A stretch of DNA of 64,000 nucleotides from Haliangium sp050303215 (GTDB taxonomy: Bacteria; Myxococcota_A; Polyangia; Haliangiales; Haliangiaceae). Position numbers and translations under genes: made by a program. Each line of letters starts with the position of its first letter. Within the stretch, counting starts at the first letter, position 1. Shown piece after piece: positions 51,762 to 60,044 of the stretch. The stretch is from contig NZ_JBNLBH010000106.1 in NCBI RefSeq assembly GCF_050303215.1, positions 62,001-126,000 of the forward strand, given 5' to 3'. The notes under the pieces were generated by a model. It ran no database searches. It was given only the letters and a program-made list of their open reading frames with translations, and was not told the DNA's origin.

Positions 51762-52379
51762 TTAATCCGGATAAAATAGTAATTTTGCGCGGTCGACGCG
51801 AATTCTCTTGAGTGAGGAGAGCCCTCTCTCTATCTGAGCACGCTTGGCGATATCCACGAAATCCGGAGCTAGTCCGTGCGAAATCCTCCTGATTGTAGCG
51901 ATTCCTGGCTTGCGAAATTTTGATACTACGACATCCCTGGTCGCCCACGTCATGTAGATTATCGAAAAATCTCCTGTCGGTGGTCCGCCTGCCCCACTTC
52001 GCTGAATGTTGGCGCTTCCAACGCAAAGCTCGTTGCGATTTTCTAGCCTCGACAGGATCTGAATAGCTAGTGCCTCAAGCCGTTGGGCCTTGCCATGATC
52101 ACATTTGAATAATACCGTCGCGTATTGGTGCTTTCTGGTTCTGTGATGAGATTTCCATCTGCTCATCAAGTGCGTCGGCGTGCCTGAACATCGCCCAAGA
52201 TAAACCTCGATGTCCTCCAGGACAGCGTAGCGGTGAAGGTCCTCCACTCCGTGTATGATAGAGATGGTACGTTTGATCGCCGACGCTGTCTTTGCTCCAT
52301 AATGCGGAGCGGTGCGGATGCCGTCCGTGACATCGTCTTCTTTCGCTAGCGCAATTCGGTATGCCCAGTTCTTTGCCAT
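51762..52379 (-). CDS. Possible GIY-YIG-like nuclease domain protein
   Basis: 205 residues from the ATG at 52379. The central part EVYLGRCSGTPTHLMSRWKS, followed after a short gap by YATVLFKCDHGKAQ and LEALAIQIL, follows the GIY-YIG order: Tyr-x-Gly, then Arg and His, then the metal-binding Glu. The first motif is degenerate. Base composition is clearly lower in GC than the surrounding DNA, so recent acquisition is likely. It is flanked by a pseudogene and the pentapeptide-repeat gene. Confidence in a real coding gene is higher than confidence in the nuclease assignment. Confidence 0.52.
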   Translation of the reverse strand: MAKNWAYRIALAKEDDVTDGIRTAPHYGAKTASAIKRTISIIHGVEDLHRYAVLEDIEVYLGRCSGTPTHLMSRWKSHHRTRKHQYATVLFKCDHGKAQRLEALAIQILSRLENRNELCVGSANIQRSGAGGPPTGDFSIIYMTWATRDVVVSKFRKPGIATIRRISHGLAPDFVDIAKRAQIERGLSSLKRIRVDRAKLLFYPD

Positions 52380-52589
52380 GGCACTCTGACGATAACACGT
52401 CTCCATCCAGATGCACTATGTAGTTTTCTGTGATGGATGTCATGTCACGTAAGGCATGATACGTCAGAGTATGCCCTCGCACGAGCAAGGAGTTGGTCGG
52501 CGTCTGACCGCGACAGTGGCTCGACGAGTTGCTCCTGGCTCTCGATGCCCAGGTCCGACTTCACCGACGATGCTCGGTTTTTGATGCGC

Positions 52590-52998
52590 AACCACAGCGG
52601 TCCACCGTTGAGGAACGCGCCTTGGTTATCGATCCAGATCTTCGGGCTTTGGTTGACGTGGACGTGACTAGTGGTGACCGTAGGGTCATCGCGGATGAGA
52701 CCACCAACGTGGAGCGTAGCTTGGCCCGGGGGCTGGCGTCGAGATAGTAGAGACGGATACTCTGGGGCATGTTGCCCTTATCGTATTCGGCCCGGAATTG
52801 TACAAGGTCGACTTGAGTACGGACGATTCTCAGAACATATCGTTAGCCGCCGCTGATAGCGGCCCCGTTTTTGAGCACGTGATGGGAGGTATTGCTGTTG
52901 ATGCCGACGGTGAGCGTGCCGTTGTAGTCGATTTCCGTTGGGAGGCGCGGGCGACGATCGACCTGCGCACGGGGGGGCGGGTGTTGAACTCCCTGTAG
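52590..52998 (+). pseudogene. Frameshifted remnant of an NHL/SMP-30-like beta-propeller protein
   Basis: In one frame (to about 52720) ERALVIDPDLRALVDVDVTS and the following GDRRVIAD are readable. In the next frame (about 52720-52998) LYKVDLSTDDSQNISLA, MGGIAVDADGERAVVVD and TIDLRTGGRVLNSL continue the same repeat pattern. One frame change joins them. No start is preserved. Intact members of this propeller type are common surface lipoproteins in myxobacteria. Confidence 0.6.
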
Positions 52999-53089
52999 GG
53001 CCTGATGGAGGTGTCGAGCGGAGTGATCCCTCGTGCACCGGGCAGCAACCGGCTAGCGTTGAGGGAGCGAGACTTGGCCGAGAAGCAGC

Positions 53090-53749
53090 TCAGCGAGGCG
53101 GCCGGGTGGCCTGGGCCGGCAGCGTACGCACTCGCTCGACCAGCTCGGGCGTGATCGGATCGTCTCCGGCCAGGAAGCGGGCGATGTGAGGCAATGAGTC
53201 CGCGCCCCAGAACAGCTCGCCGTCGCAGACCATCGTCGGTACCCCGAAGACCCCGACGCTCACGGCTGCATCAGTCGATGCACGCAGGCGAGCCTTGGCC
53301 TCGGGCTGCTGGGCCTGCTCGACCAGGGCCGCGCCGTCGTATCCCGCCTGGGTCAGCACGTCGGCCACTGCGTCGGGATCGGTCACGCCGGGGCCGCCGG
53401 CCCACACGGCGGCGAAGAGCGCGTCGATGACGCCGCGACGAGTGTCTTCGGCCATGTCCAGCCCGGCGATGCGCAGCGCTAGGAGCGGATTGAACGGATG
53501 GGCCGGCGGGAACTCCAGCGCCACGCCGCGATCATGGGCCAGGCGGGCGACGTTCTTGAAGGTGTACATCCGCTTGGGCGCGATCTCGGCCGGGCCCTTC
53601 TGGCCGTACACGTTCAGCAACCCCGCGAACAGCACCGGCACCGGTCGCACGTCGCGTCCGTGCGCGCCGGCGAACTCGTGGATGTCATGCCAGGCGAGGT
53701 ACGCGTAGGGGGAGATGACGTCGAAGTAAAAATCGAGCGGCGCGGTCAT
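53090..53749 (-). CDS. 2-hydroxychromene-2-carboxylate isomerase family protein (DsbA-like)
   Basis: A 219-residue thioredoxin-fold protein of the HCCA isomerase/GST-kappa group. The N-terminus LDFYFDVISPYAYLAWHD has the Ser in place of the redox Cys that marks this family. GVFGVPTMVCDGELFWGADSL near the C-terminus carries the cis-Pro loop. Relatives use glutathione to isomerise aromatic-degradation intermediates. No naphthalene-type genes lie nearby, so the physiological substrate is unknown. It is followed on the same strand by nothing intact and preceded by the lipase gene. Confidence 0.88.
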   Translation of the reverse strand: MTAPLDFYFDVISPYAYLAWHDIHEFAGAHGRDVRPVPVLFAGLLNVYGQKGPAEIAPKRMYTFKNVARLAHDRGVALEFPPAHPFNPLLALRIAGLDMAEDTRRGVIDALFAAVWAGGPGVTDPDAVADVLTQAGYDGAALVEQAQQPEAKARLRASTDAAVSVGVFGVPTMVCDGELFWGADSLPHIARFLAGDDPITPELVERVRTLPAQATRPPR

Positions 53750-53788
53750 CGTGGCGCCTACCCTACCACGACGCGGCGACCGGTCCTG

Positions 53789-54979
53789 CTAGAAGCCCAG
53801 GGCGGCCAGCTCGAAGACGTTGTTGCGGTAGAAGCGCACTGGGTCGAAGCCGGTGTTCGGGTCGGTGCCCACGCTGGTGTTCTGGAACAACCCGCCGATC
53901 TCGTCGATGTGGTCGGCCGGGATGCACCCGCGGAACTGCCCCCAGCGGGCGCTCTCGACCATGACCAGGCCGTCGTTCGGGCGCAACTCGACGCCGTGCG
54001 CGACCATGGCCGCCAGCGGCAACAGCAGGGCGTTGAAGCTGTCGTGCGCGCCGATGTCGTCGTGGAGCAGCCACTGTCCGCCCTCGGCGGTGCACTGCTC
54101 GAAGTCGAAGGGGCCGGGGATGCGGCCGACGTTGCTCACTCCGGCCCAGGACTGGTAGTACACGTCGGGATCGTCGAGCTGGGTGGCGTTGAACTCGACG
54201 CTCTGGGCCTCGGACAGGTCGCGAAGGGCCGCGCGCAGGTCGGAGTCCTGGGCCAGCTCGTCGCGCGTGATCGCGCGCGCGAGCAGCTCGGCGAGCGCGT
54301 TGAGGGCCGCGTCCATGCTGTCGTTGGTCAGGCCCATCCCGATATCGGCGACGAACGAGCCCCGGTGCGGGGTCGAGATCGTCGTGAGCGACGCCACGCG
54401 ATCGCCGTATCCGAGCGACGAGATGAGATAGCGGGTGTCCAGGCCGCCCATGGAGTGGGCGATGATGTTGACCTTGTCGGCGCCAAACATGGCCAGGGCG
54501 GTGTCGATCTCGGCGGCGAGATCCTCGGCGCGATCGGCCACCGACTTGTACGGCGCGACCTCGGCCGTGTACACGAGGTGACCGTCGGCGCGCAGCGCGT
54601 CGACGATGTCGGGGTGGAAGCCCCACAGGCTCGTGCTCGCGTTGAAGCCGTGGGCCAGCACGATCGGATAGCGCGCCGGGGAACCCTGCGGGGCCGGACC
54701 GAGCGGAGCCGCGTCGCAGAAGATACCCAAGGTGTCGCACAACAGGGACCGCGCAGAGACGCCCTTGAAGCTCAGGGACGAAAGTTCCTCACACGGCGTC
54801 TCCAGTACCTCCGCGGCGAACTCTTCGTCAGTGCACTCACCCGTCACGGCTGGTGGCTCGGTGTCGAAGCACGCGCCGACGTGGTCGGCCGCAGCGACGC
54901 ACAGGTCGGCCTGTTCGGCCGTGCAGCCCGCGCTCGAGATGAACGTGATGAGGAAGATGCTGAGATGTCGTCGCGACAT
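53789..54979 (-). CDS. Secreted lipase/esterase lipoprotein (alpha/beta hydrolase)
   Basis: 396 residues from the ATG at 54979. The signal peptide ends in SSAGC (Cys19). A Cys-rich N-terminal 75 residues precede an alpha/beta hydrolase domain: oxyanion-hole segment IVLAHGFNAS, nucleophile Ser176 in AHSMGGLD, and later GIPADHID-like and DGLVMVESA stretches that suit the acid and His of bacterial triacylglycerol lipases such as the Pseudomonas/Burkholderia type. No lipase foldase is encoded nearby. It is probably anchored to a membrane and acts outside the cytoplasm. The start at 55042 lacks support. Confidence 0.88.
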   Translation of the reverse strand: MSRRHLSIFLITFISSAGCTAEQADLCVAAADHVGACFDTEPPAVTGECTDEEFAAEVLETPCEELSSLSFKGVSARSLLCDTLGIFCDAAPLGPAPQGSPARYPIVLAHGFNASTSLWGFHPDIVDALRADGHLVYTAEVAPYKSVADRAEDLAAEIDTALAMFGADKVNIIAHSMGGLDTRYLISSLGYGDRVASLTTISTPHRGSFVADIGMGLTNDSMDAALNALAELLARAITRDELAQDSDLRAALRDLSEAQSVEFNATQLDDPDVYYQSWAGVSNVGRIPGPFDFEQCTAEGGQWLLHDDIGAHDSFNALLLPLAAMVAHGVELRPNDGLVMVESARWGQFRGCIPADHIDEIGGLFQNTSVGTDPNTGFDPVRFYRNNVFELAALGF

Positions 54980-55285
54980 GAGATGGGCTCCCGACCAAAA
55001 GTTATGTTTGTGGCTTTGTCGCCCGGCGTACTGCGGTGCCAAACGATGGTGTGCGTTGTGCGCGATACATCGGTATCACGCGACCACCTACTTCTGCCCA
55101 CATATCCTTTCATCGTCAAGGGACACGAACACCTGCGGGGTTCAGACCGAACGGAGGCTACGGCGCGGGCCCAACCTTCGCTTTCGCAGCGCGATGAGGC
55201 CGGTCTGCACCTCACAGTGACGTGCCGGTGGCGCGGCGGGTGAGACCTTCGTTTGCGCTCGGCGTACCCGCTGGGATGAGGCAGT
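54980..55285. other. Intergenic region upstream of the lipase gene
   Basis: 306 bp between the lipase start and the stop of the LysR gene, both transcribed to the left. It should contain the lipase promoter (AT-richer around 55000-55015). No gene, repeat or hairpin stood out. Confidence 0.45.
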
Positions 55286-56188
55286 TCAGGGCTCGACTGC
55301 CGCGTCGTCTTCCCAGTACGGGACCGGCCCGAAGCGCTCGACCAGGAAGTCGATCATCGCGCGCACTTTCGGCGCGACCACCCGCTGGGCCGGATAGCCT
55401 GCCCAGATCGCCTGGCGAGTATCGACCGGGTAGTCGGGCAGGAGCCGCACCAGGCGCCCTGCGCGCAGGGCCTGATACACGTTCCAGAGCGACTTTCGCG
55501 CGATGCCCAATCCGTTCTCGACTGCGAGGCGCGACGCTTCTCCGTCATTCACGCGAATCGAGACCGGCACGGCGACCGGGTCGCGACCGGCGAACAGCCA
55601 CCGCTCGTCGTCGCCGAGCACGACACAGCGGTGCTGGCTCAGCTCCTCCGGCGTGCGAGGCGCCCCATGGCGCGCCACATACTTCGGTGAGGCCACCACG
55701 ATTCGGCGATCCGGGGCCAGCTTGCGCGCGATCATGGTCGAGTCCGTGAGCGGCGCGTTGCGGATGACCAGGTCGAAGGCGCCCTCGACCACATCCAGGA
55801 TCTCGTCCGAGAGCCGGAGATCGAGGCGCACCTCGGGATAGCGATCGCAAAACGCCCCCAGCCCGGGGAGCACGTGCATGCGCCCGAACGAGCCCGGCAT
55901 CGCCACCCGCAGCAGTCCGGCCGGCGCTGGGCTGCCTCCGCCGAGCGTGGCGACGCCCTGGTCCAACAAGTCCAGCGCTCCCTGCGCGTGGGGCAGAAAC
56001 GCGGCTCCGTCCGTGGTCAGCGCCAGCGCCCGGGTCGTTCGGTGGAACAGCCGCGCGCCCACCGAGTCCTCCAGCCGCTTCAGCCGCGCAGACGCCGCCG
56101 CCGGCGACATCCCCAGATCTCGGGCGGCCGCGCCGACCGCGCCCAGCTCGGCGATGCGGACGAACAGGCGGACCGAGTCCAGCTCCAT
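55286..56188 (-). CDS. LysR-family transcriptional regulator
   Basis: A 300-residue protein with a winged helix-turn-helix at residues 1-60 (LDSVRLFVRIAELGAVGAAARDLGM, then AAASARLKRLEDSVGARLFHR) and a PBP2-like effector domain from about residue 90. It resembles the CrgA/YafC-like subgroup that often controls a divergent oxidoreductase gene. It is divergent from the quinone oxidoreductase gene across 112 bp, and the two are probably regulator and target. It may bind the intergenic region and repress its own expression. Confidence 0.93.
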   Translation of the reverse strand: MELDSVRLFVRIAELGAVGAAARDLGMSPAAASARLKRLEDSVGARLFHRTTRALALTTDGAAFLPHAQGALDLLDQGVATLGGGSPAPAGLLRVAMPGSFGRMHVLPGLGAFCDRYPEVRLDLRLSDEILDVVEGAFDLVIRNAPLTDSTMIARKLAPDRRIVVASPKYVARHGAPRTPEELSQHRCVVLGDDERWLFAGRDPVAVPVSIRVNDGEASRLAVENGLGIARKSLWNVYQALRAGRLVRLLPDYPVDTRQAIWAGYPAQRVVAPKVRAMIDFLVERFGPVPYWEDDAAVEP

Positions 56189-56300
56189 TTATCAACGATA
56201 ACAGAAAAGTGTTTCAAGAAATCAGCCGATTATCTCTCCAGGGTTGATTGCTACAAAGAGCGGGCAGAACGGGTCTGCCCTACCAGCAAGGAGACACCCC
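56189..56300. promoter_or_regulatory. Divergent LysR/oxidoreductase control region
   Basis: 112 bp, locally AT-rich, with both promoters and the likely LysR binding site. The string GATAACAGAAAAG near 56198 and GATTATCTC near 56228 form a loose inverted ATAA/TTAT pairing, but no strict T-N11-A site could be singled out. Confidence 0.5.
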
Positions 56301-57290
56301 ATGCGTGCCCAGATCATCTCTCGCTTTGGCGACCCCGACGTGTTCGAGACCGCGACCCTGCCCGACCCTGCGCCCGGCCCGGGCCAGGTCCTCGTGCGCC
56401 AGCAGGCCACCAGCGTCAACCCCGTGGACTACAAGCTGCGCCGCAACGGGCCCAGCCTCGCGCCCGCGCTTCCGGCCGTGCTCGGCGCTGACGTCTCCGG
56501 CGTGGTCGTGGCCGTCGGCGAGGGCGTCGAGGATCTCGCCGTGGGCGACGCGGTCTACGGCGCGGCCGGTGGCGTGGCCGGGCAACCCGGCGCCTACGCC
56601 GAGCTGATCGCGGCCGAGGCCCGCTTGCTCGCCAAGCGTCCGACCAGCGTGAGCGCGCGCGAGGCCGCGGCCCTGCCTCTGGTCGTCATCACCGCCTTCG
56701 AGGGCCTGCGGCGCGCTGGCACCCGGGCCGGCCAGCGCGTGCTGGTGCGCGGCGGCACCGGCGGGGTCGGCCACATCGCGATCCAGTACGCCAAGGCCCT
56801 GGGCGCTCACGTGACCGCGGCGGTGTCTTCGCCGGCTAAGGCCGAACTCGCGCGCGAACTCGGCGCCGACGAGATCACTCTATACAAGGACGAACCCATC
56901 GACGTCGCCGTCGCCCGGATCACCGATGGGGTCGGATTCGACGTCGTGTACGACGCCACCGGCGGCAAGGATCTGGCGACCGCCTTCGAGGCCGCGCGCC
57001 TCAACGGCCAGGTCGTCTCCATCGTGTCCATGTTCGAGGCCGACCTGTCGCCCATGCACGTGAAGGGCTTGAGCCTGCACATCGTGTTCATGCTCTTGCC
57101 CATGCTGCACGGCATCGGCGGTGATGAGCACAAGCGCCTGCTGACCGAGGCCGCGTCCCTCGTCGACGCCGGCAAGCTGCGCCCGCTGATCGATCCCAAG
57201 CGGTTCTCGCTCGCCGACATCGCCGCCGCGCACACCCACATCGAATCCGGCCAGGCGGTCGGCAAGATCGTCGTGGACATCGCCGACTGA
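56301..57290 (+). CDS. Zinc-free NADPH:quinone oxidoreductase family protein (MDR superfamily)
   Basis: 329 residues starting at the ATG at 56301 behind aaggag. The medium-chain dehydrogenase fold is complete: SVNPVDYKLRRNG and LGADVSGVVVAVG in the catalytic domain, GGTGGVGHIAIQYAKALGA as the nucleotide-binding loop, and VVYDATGGKD. The zinc ligands of true alcohol dehydrogenases are absent, as expected of quinone oxidoreductases. It would reduce quinones or enones with NADPH in the cytoplasm. It is probably controlled by the divergent LysR gene, perhaps in response to electrophiles. Confidence 0.92.
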   Translation: MRAQIISRFGDPDVFETATLPDPAPGPGQVLVRQQATSVNPVDYKLRRNGPSLAPALPAVLGADVSGVVVAVGEGVEDLAVGDAVYGAAGGVAGQPGAYAELIAAEARLLAKRPTSVSAREAAALPLVVITAFEGLRRAGTRAGQRVLVRGGTGGVGHIAIQYAKALGAHVTAAVSSPAKAELARELGADEITLYKDEPIDVAVARITDGVGFDVVYDATGGKDLATAFEAARLNGQVVSIVSMFEADLSPMHVKGLSLHIVFMLLPMLHGIGGDEHKRLLTEAASLVDAGKLRPLIDPKRFSLADIAAAHTHIESGQAVGKIVVDIAD

Positions 57291-57438
57291 GTCGCTGCAC
57301 CGATGAACTCCGCGCCGGCGGCGTGATGGCGCGTTCGTTCCGGGGTCGGTCGGCGCCGTGATCTGCCGTTGGCACGGAGGCGCGCGACGTCTCTCCTCGG
57401 GTCGCGTTGCGCGTGCGCGTCTCGGCTATAGTCGCGGC

Positions 57439-58581
57439 ATGATGATGCAAACCGTGCCGAAGTCGTTCCTGTGGAGGTGTATCTGGTCGAACCTGGCCGT
57501 GCTCCTACTGCTTCTGGGCGGGGCCGGGTGCGGCGACGATGGGTCGAGCTCGCCCCCGGACGCGTCCGTCGCCGACGCGTCCGCGCCCGACGCGACTGCC
57601 GCTGACGCGGCTGCGCCAGATGCGATGGCGGTCACGGTCCCGTACCTGCTGGTGGGCAACACCAGCAGCGACAACGTGTTGCGCTTCGAGCAGACGGGCG
57701 CGTTCATCGACGAGCTCATCCCCGCGGGCACGGGCGGGCTGGACAGCCCCGATCTGCTCTTGGTGCGCGGCGACCAGCTCTACATCTCCAGCGGGACCAC
57801 ACCCGCCAACTCGGGTATCATTCGCTTCGACCTCGACACCGGTGCGTTCGTCGACGTCTTCGCCCAAGGTGGTGGCTTGCATCGGCCTTACGGGTTCGCG
57901 TTCGGCCCCGACGGGTATCTGTACGTGAGCAGCTTCCTGACCGACCAGATCCTGCGCTACGACGCCAACACCGGCGCGTTCGTGGACGAGTTCGCGGCCG
58001 GTGACGCTCAGCCGGGCGGGCTCAATGGGCCCAACGGCATGATCTTCGGGGAGGACGGCCTGCTGTACGTGAGCACTCAGGGCAGCGTAGCCGTGAACGG
58101 GGAGGCGACCTTCCCCGGCTTGCCCAGCCAGGTGTTGCGCTACGATCCCGCCGATGGCTCGTCCGAGGTCTTCATCGATCAGCCGACGCCGCTCGCTGAC
58201 AGCGCCGGGTTCGTGAGCTTGCTGGGCGTCGTCTTCGGACCCGACTGCGGCAGCGGCGCGTGTGACCTGTTCGTGAGCGACTTCGCCAACGGGATTCGGC
58301 GCTACGACGACAACGGCGCCCTGTTGGACGACATCAGCACCAGCTACACTGGCGCCACGACGTCGAACTTCACCGGTAGCTTGAGCTTCGGTGCCAGCGG
58401 CGACTTGTTCTCGGTCGGCTTCGACAGCACCAACGGGAGCGACAACGCGGGCGTGATCCTGCGCTGGGATGGCGCTACCGGCGATCCGCTCCCGGCGGCC
58501 GGACTCTCCGGCGCGCTGCTGGTGGACAGCGACGGCGCCGGGCTGTTCCGCCCCATCGGGATCTTGGCGATCACGCCGTAG
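57439..58581 (+). CDS. Beta-propeller (NHL/SMP-30-like) lipoprotein
   Basis: About 380 residues; ATGs at 57439 and 57442 are both possible. The signal peptide ends in GGAGC (lipobox), followed by a low-complexity Asp/Ala/Pro spacer. Six or so propeller repeats follow, such as VLRFEQTGAFIDELI, IIRFDLDTGAFVDVFAQGG and ILRYDANTGAFVDEF with YGFAFGPDGYLYVSS. A surface-attached binding or ring-cleavage protein is possible. No catalytic signature was found. The repeat style matches the frameshifted remnant near 52.8 kb. Confidence 0.85.
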   Translation: MMMQTVPKSFLWRCIWSNLAVLLLLLGGAGCGDDGSSSPPDASVADASAPDATAADAAAPDAMAVTVPYLLVGNTSSDNVLRFEQTGAFIDELIPAGTGGLDSPDLLLVRGDQLYISSGTTPANSGIIRFDLDTGAFVDVFAQGGGLHRPYGFAFGPDGYLYVSSFLTDQILRYDANTGAFVDEFAAGDAQPGGLNGPNGMIFGEDGLLYVSTQGSVAVNGEATFPGLPSQVLRYDPADGSSEVFIDQPTPLADSAGFVSLLGVVFGPDCGSGACDLFVSDFANGIRRYDDNGALLDDISTSYTGATTSNFTGSLSFGASGDLFSVGFDSTNGSDNAGVILRWDGATGDPLPAAGLSGALLVDSDGAGLFRPIGILAITP

Positions 58582-58611
58582 GCGGACCGCCGTCGCGGCG
58601 GGCGCCGCGGG

Positions 58612-58630
58612 TCGGGCCCAGCCGGCCCGA
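58612..58630. terminator. Hairpin between convergent genes
   Basis: A 7-bp stem TCGGGCC (58612-58618) with GGCCCGA (58624-58630), between the propeller lipoprotein and the DUF1552 gene, which converge here. There is no T-run. Confidence 0.45.
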
Positions 58631-58637
58631 GGCGGCT

Positions 58638-60044
58638 CTACGCCTTCAGCTCGTCGAACTCGCCCGGGTCACCGAAGTCCGGGTGGCCGAAGTTGGCCAC
58701 CGGGCTGCCGTCCTCCTCGCGCACGCCCACGGCGTTGAGCATGGTGGTCAGCAGCTTGTTGTGGGGCGCGTCGGTGTCGTTGCGGGGGTTGTCCTGGGCG
58801 GTGACCTTCACGTACCGGCCGGTCTTGAAGTAGTCACAGCAGTTGCCGGCCATCACGTAGGGCAGGTCGCGGAAGTCGTGGTCCTTGCCGTGCGACAGCT
58901 CGTTGGTCCAGACCACGGACGAGTGGTCGAGCACGGTGCCGTCGCCCTCGGCGTACGAGTTCAGCCGGTCGAGCAGGTAGGCGAACTCGCCCGCGTACCA
59001 GCGATCGATATCGTGGATCATGTCCAGATACCCGTCGACCGGTGAGCCGGAGTCATCGTCCTTGGTGTTGCCGTGGGACAGCTTGTGATGGTTGTAGTCG
59101 TGGGTCATGCCGTCCCAGGTGAAGATGGGCCCACCGGCGCCACTGCCCCACTGCAGGGTCGCCACCTGGGTCTTGCCGCACGCGATCGCGAGCGCCAGGA
59201 TGTCCATCTGCATTCGGCCCACGGCGCGGAACTGCGAGTCGTAGCCGACCGTCGCGGGGTCGAGCTGCTGCAGCTCTTCGACCCGGGCCGGGTCGAGGGC
59301 GCAGCCGTCGCCGTCGATGTCGACCTCGAGATCGCGGATGGCCGTGAAGTGCATGTCGAGCTTGTCGCGATCGTCGCGGCTGAGGTCTTGCCGCATCAGC
59401 TCCTCGTACTCGGGGCGGCACAGGTCGAGCACGCTCTGACGCCGGTCGCGCAGGCGCAGCAGCGCCTCTTTGTCTCCGCTGCCGTCGCCCGTGAACAGGT
59501 CCTGGTAGGTCAGCCACGGGTTGCCCTCGGGCGACACCGGCTGCTCGGAGCCGCGGTACGAGATGTGGCCCAGCACCCCGCTGGAGGAGCGCCCCACCAG
59601 CAGGCTCAGCGACGGCGTGCCCGGATGCAGGTACTCGGCCGCGCGCTGGTCGACCGAGACGCCGGTCGCGTAGCCGCTGCCCGCTGCCAGCGGCTGGGCG
59701 GTGAGCTTGTGGCCCATGCCCTTGGCGTGGTCGTCGCCGTTGCTCGGGTCCCAGCCGAAGCCGCGCGGCACCATGTGAATGCCGCGGGGCAGCAGCAGCT
59801 TGTCGTAGTGCCCGCTCAGGGCCGCCAGGGCGGTGCCGTCGAACGAGCTGGCCGACAAGGTGCCGAAGTCGGCCGGCCAGAACCGGTCCATGTCGACGCC
59901 GTTGCAGGTGAAGAAGATGATCATGCGCCGCTCGATCTCGGTCGAGGCGGCGACCGCGCGACCGCGAAAGAAGCGAAGCGAGCTGAGCATCGGCAGCCCG
60001 ATGGCGACTCCGAATGCTCCCCGTAGAAACTGGCGCCTTTTCAT
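58638..60044 (-). CDS. DUF1552 family protein, exported via Tat
   Basis: 468 residues. The N-terminus MKRRQFLRGAFGVAIGLPML is a twin-arginine signal. The mature part matches DUF1552, a family of planctomycetes and myxobacteria: FFTCNGVDMDRFWP, MGHKLTAQP, SVDQRAAEYL, DHSSVVWTNELSHGKDH. Its start overlaps the stop of the DUF1592 gene (ATGA). DUF1552 and DUF1592 proteins are almost always adjacent and thought to act together outside the cytoplasm. The reaction is not established. Tat export suggests it folds, possibly with a cofactor, before export. Confidence 0.9.
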   Translation of the reverse strand: MKRRQFLRGAFGVAIGLPMLSSLRFFRGRAVAASTEIERRMIIFFTCNGVDMDRFWPADFGTLSASSFDGTALAALSGHYDKLLLPRGIHMVPRGFGWDPSNGDDHAKGMGHKLTAQPLAAGSGYATGVSVDQRAAEYLHPGTPSLSLLVGRSSSGVLGHISYRGSEQPVSPEGNPWLTYQDLFTGDGSGDKEALLRLRDRRQSVLDLCRPEYEELMRQDLSRDDRDKLDMHFTAIRDLEVDIDGDGCALDPARVEELQQLDPATVGYDSQFRAVGRMQMDILALAIACGKTQVATLQWGSGAGGPIFTWDGMTHDYNHHKLSHGNTKDDDSGSPVDGYLDMIHDIDRWYAGEFAYLLDRLNSYAEGDGTVLDHSSVVWTNELSHGKDHDFRDLPYVMAGNCCDYFKTGRYVKVTAQDNPRNDTDAPHNKLLTTMLNAVGVREEDGSPVANFGHPDFGDPGEFDELKA

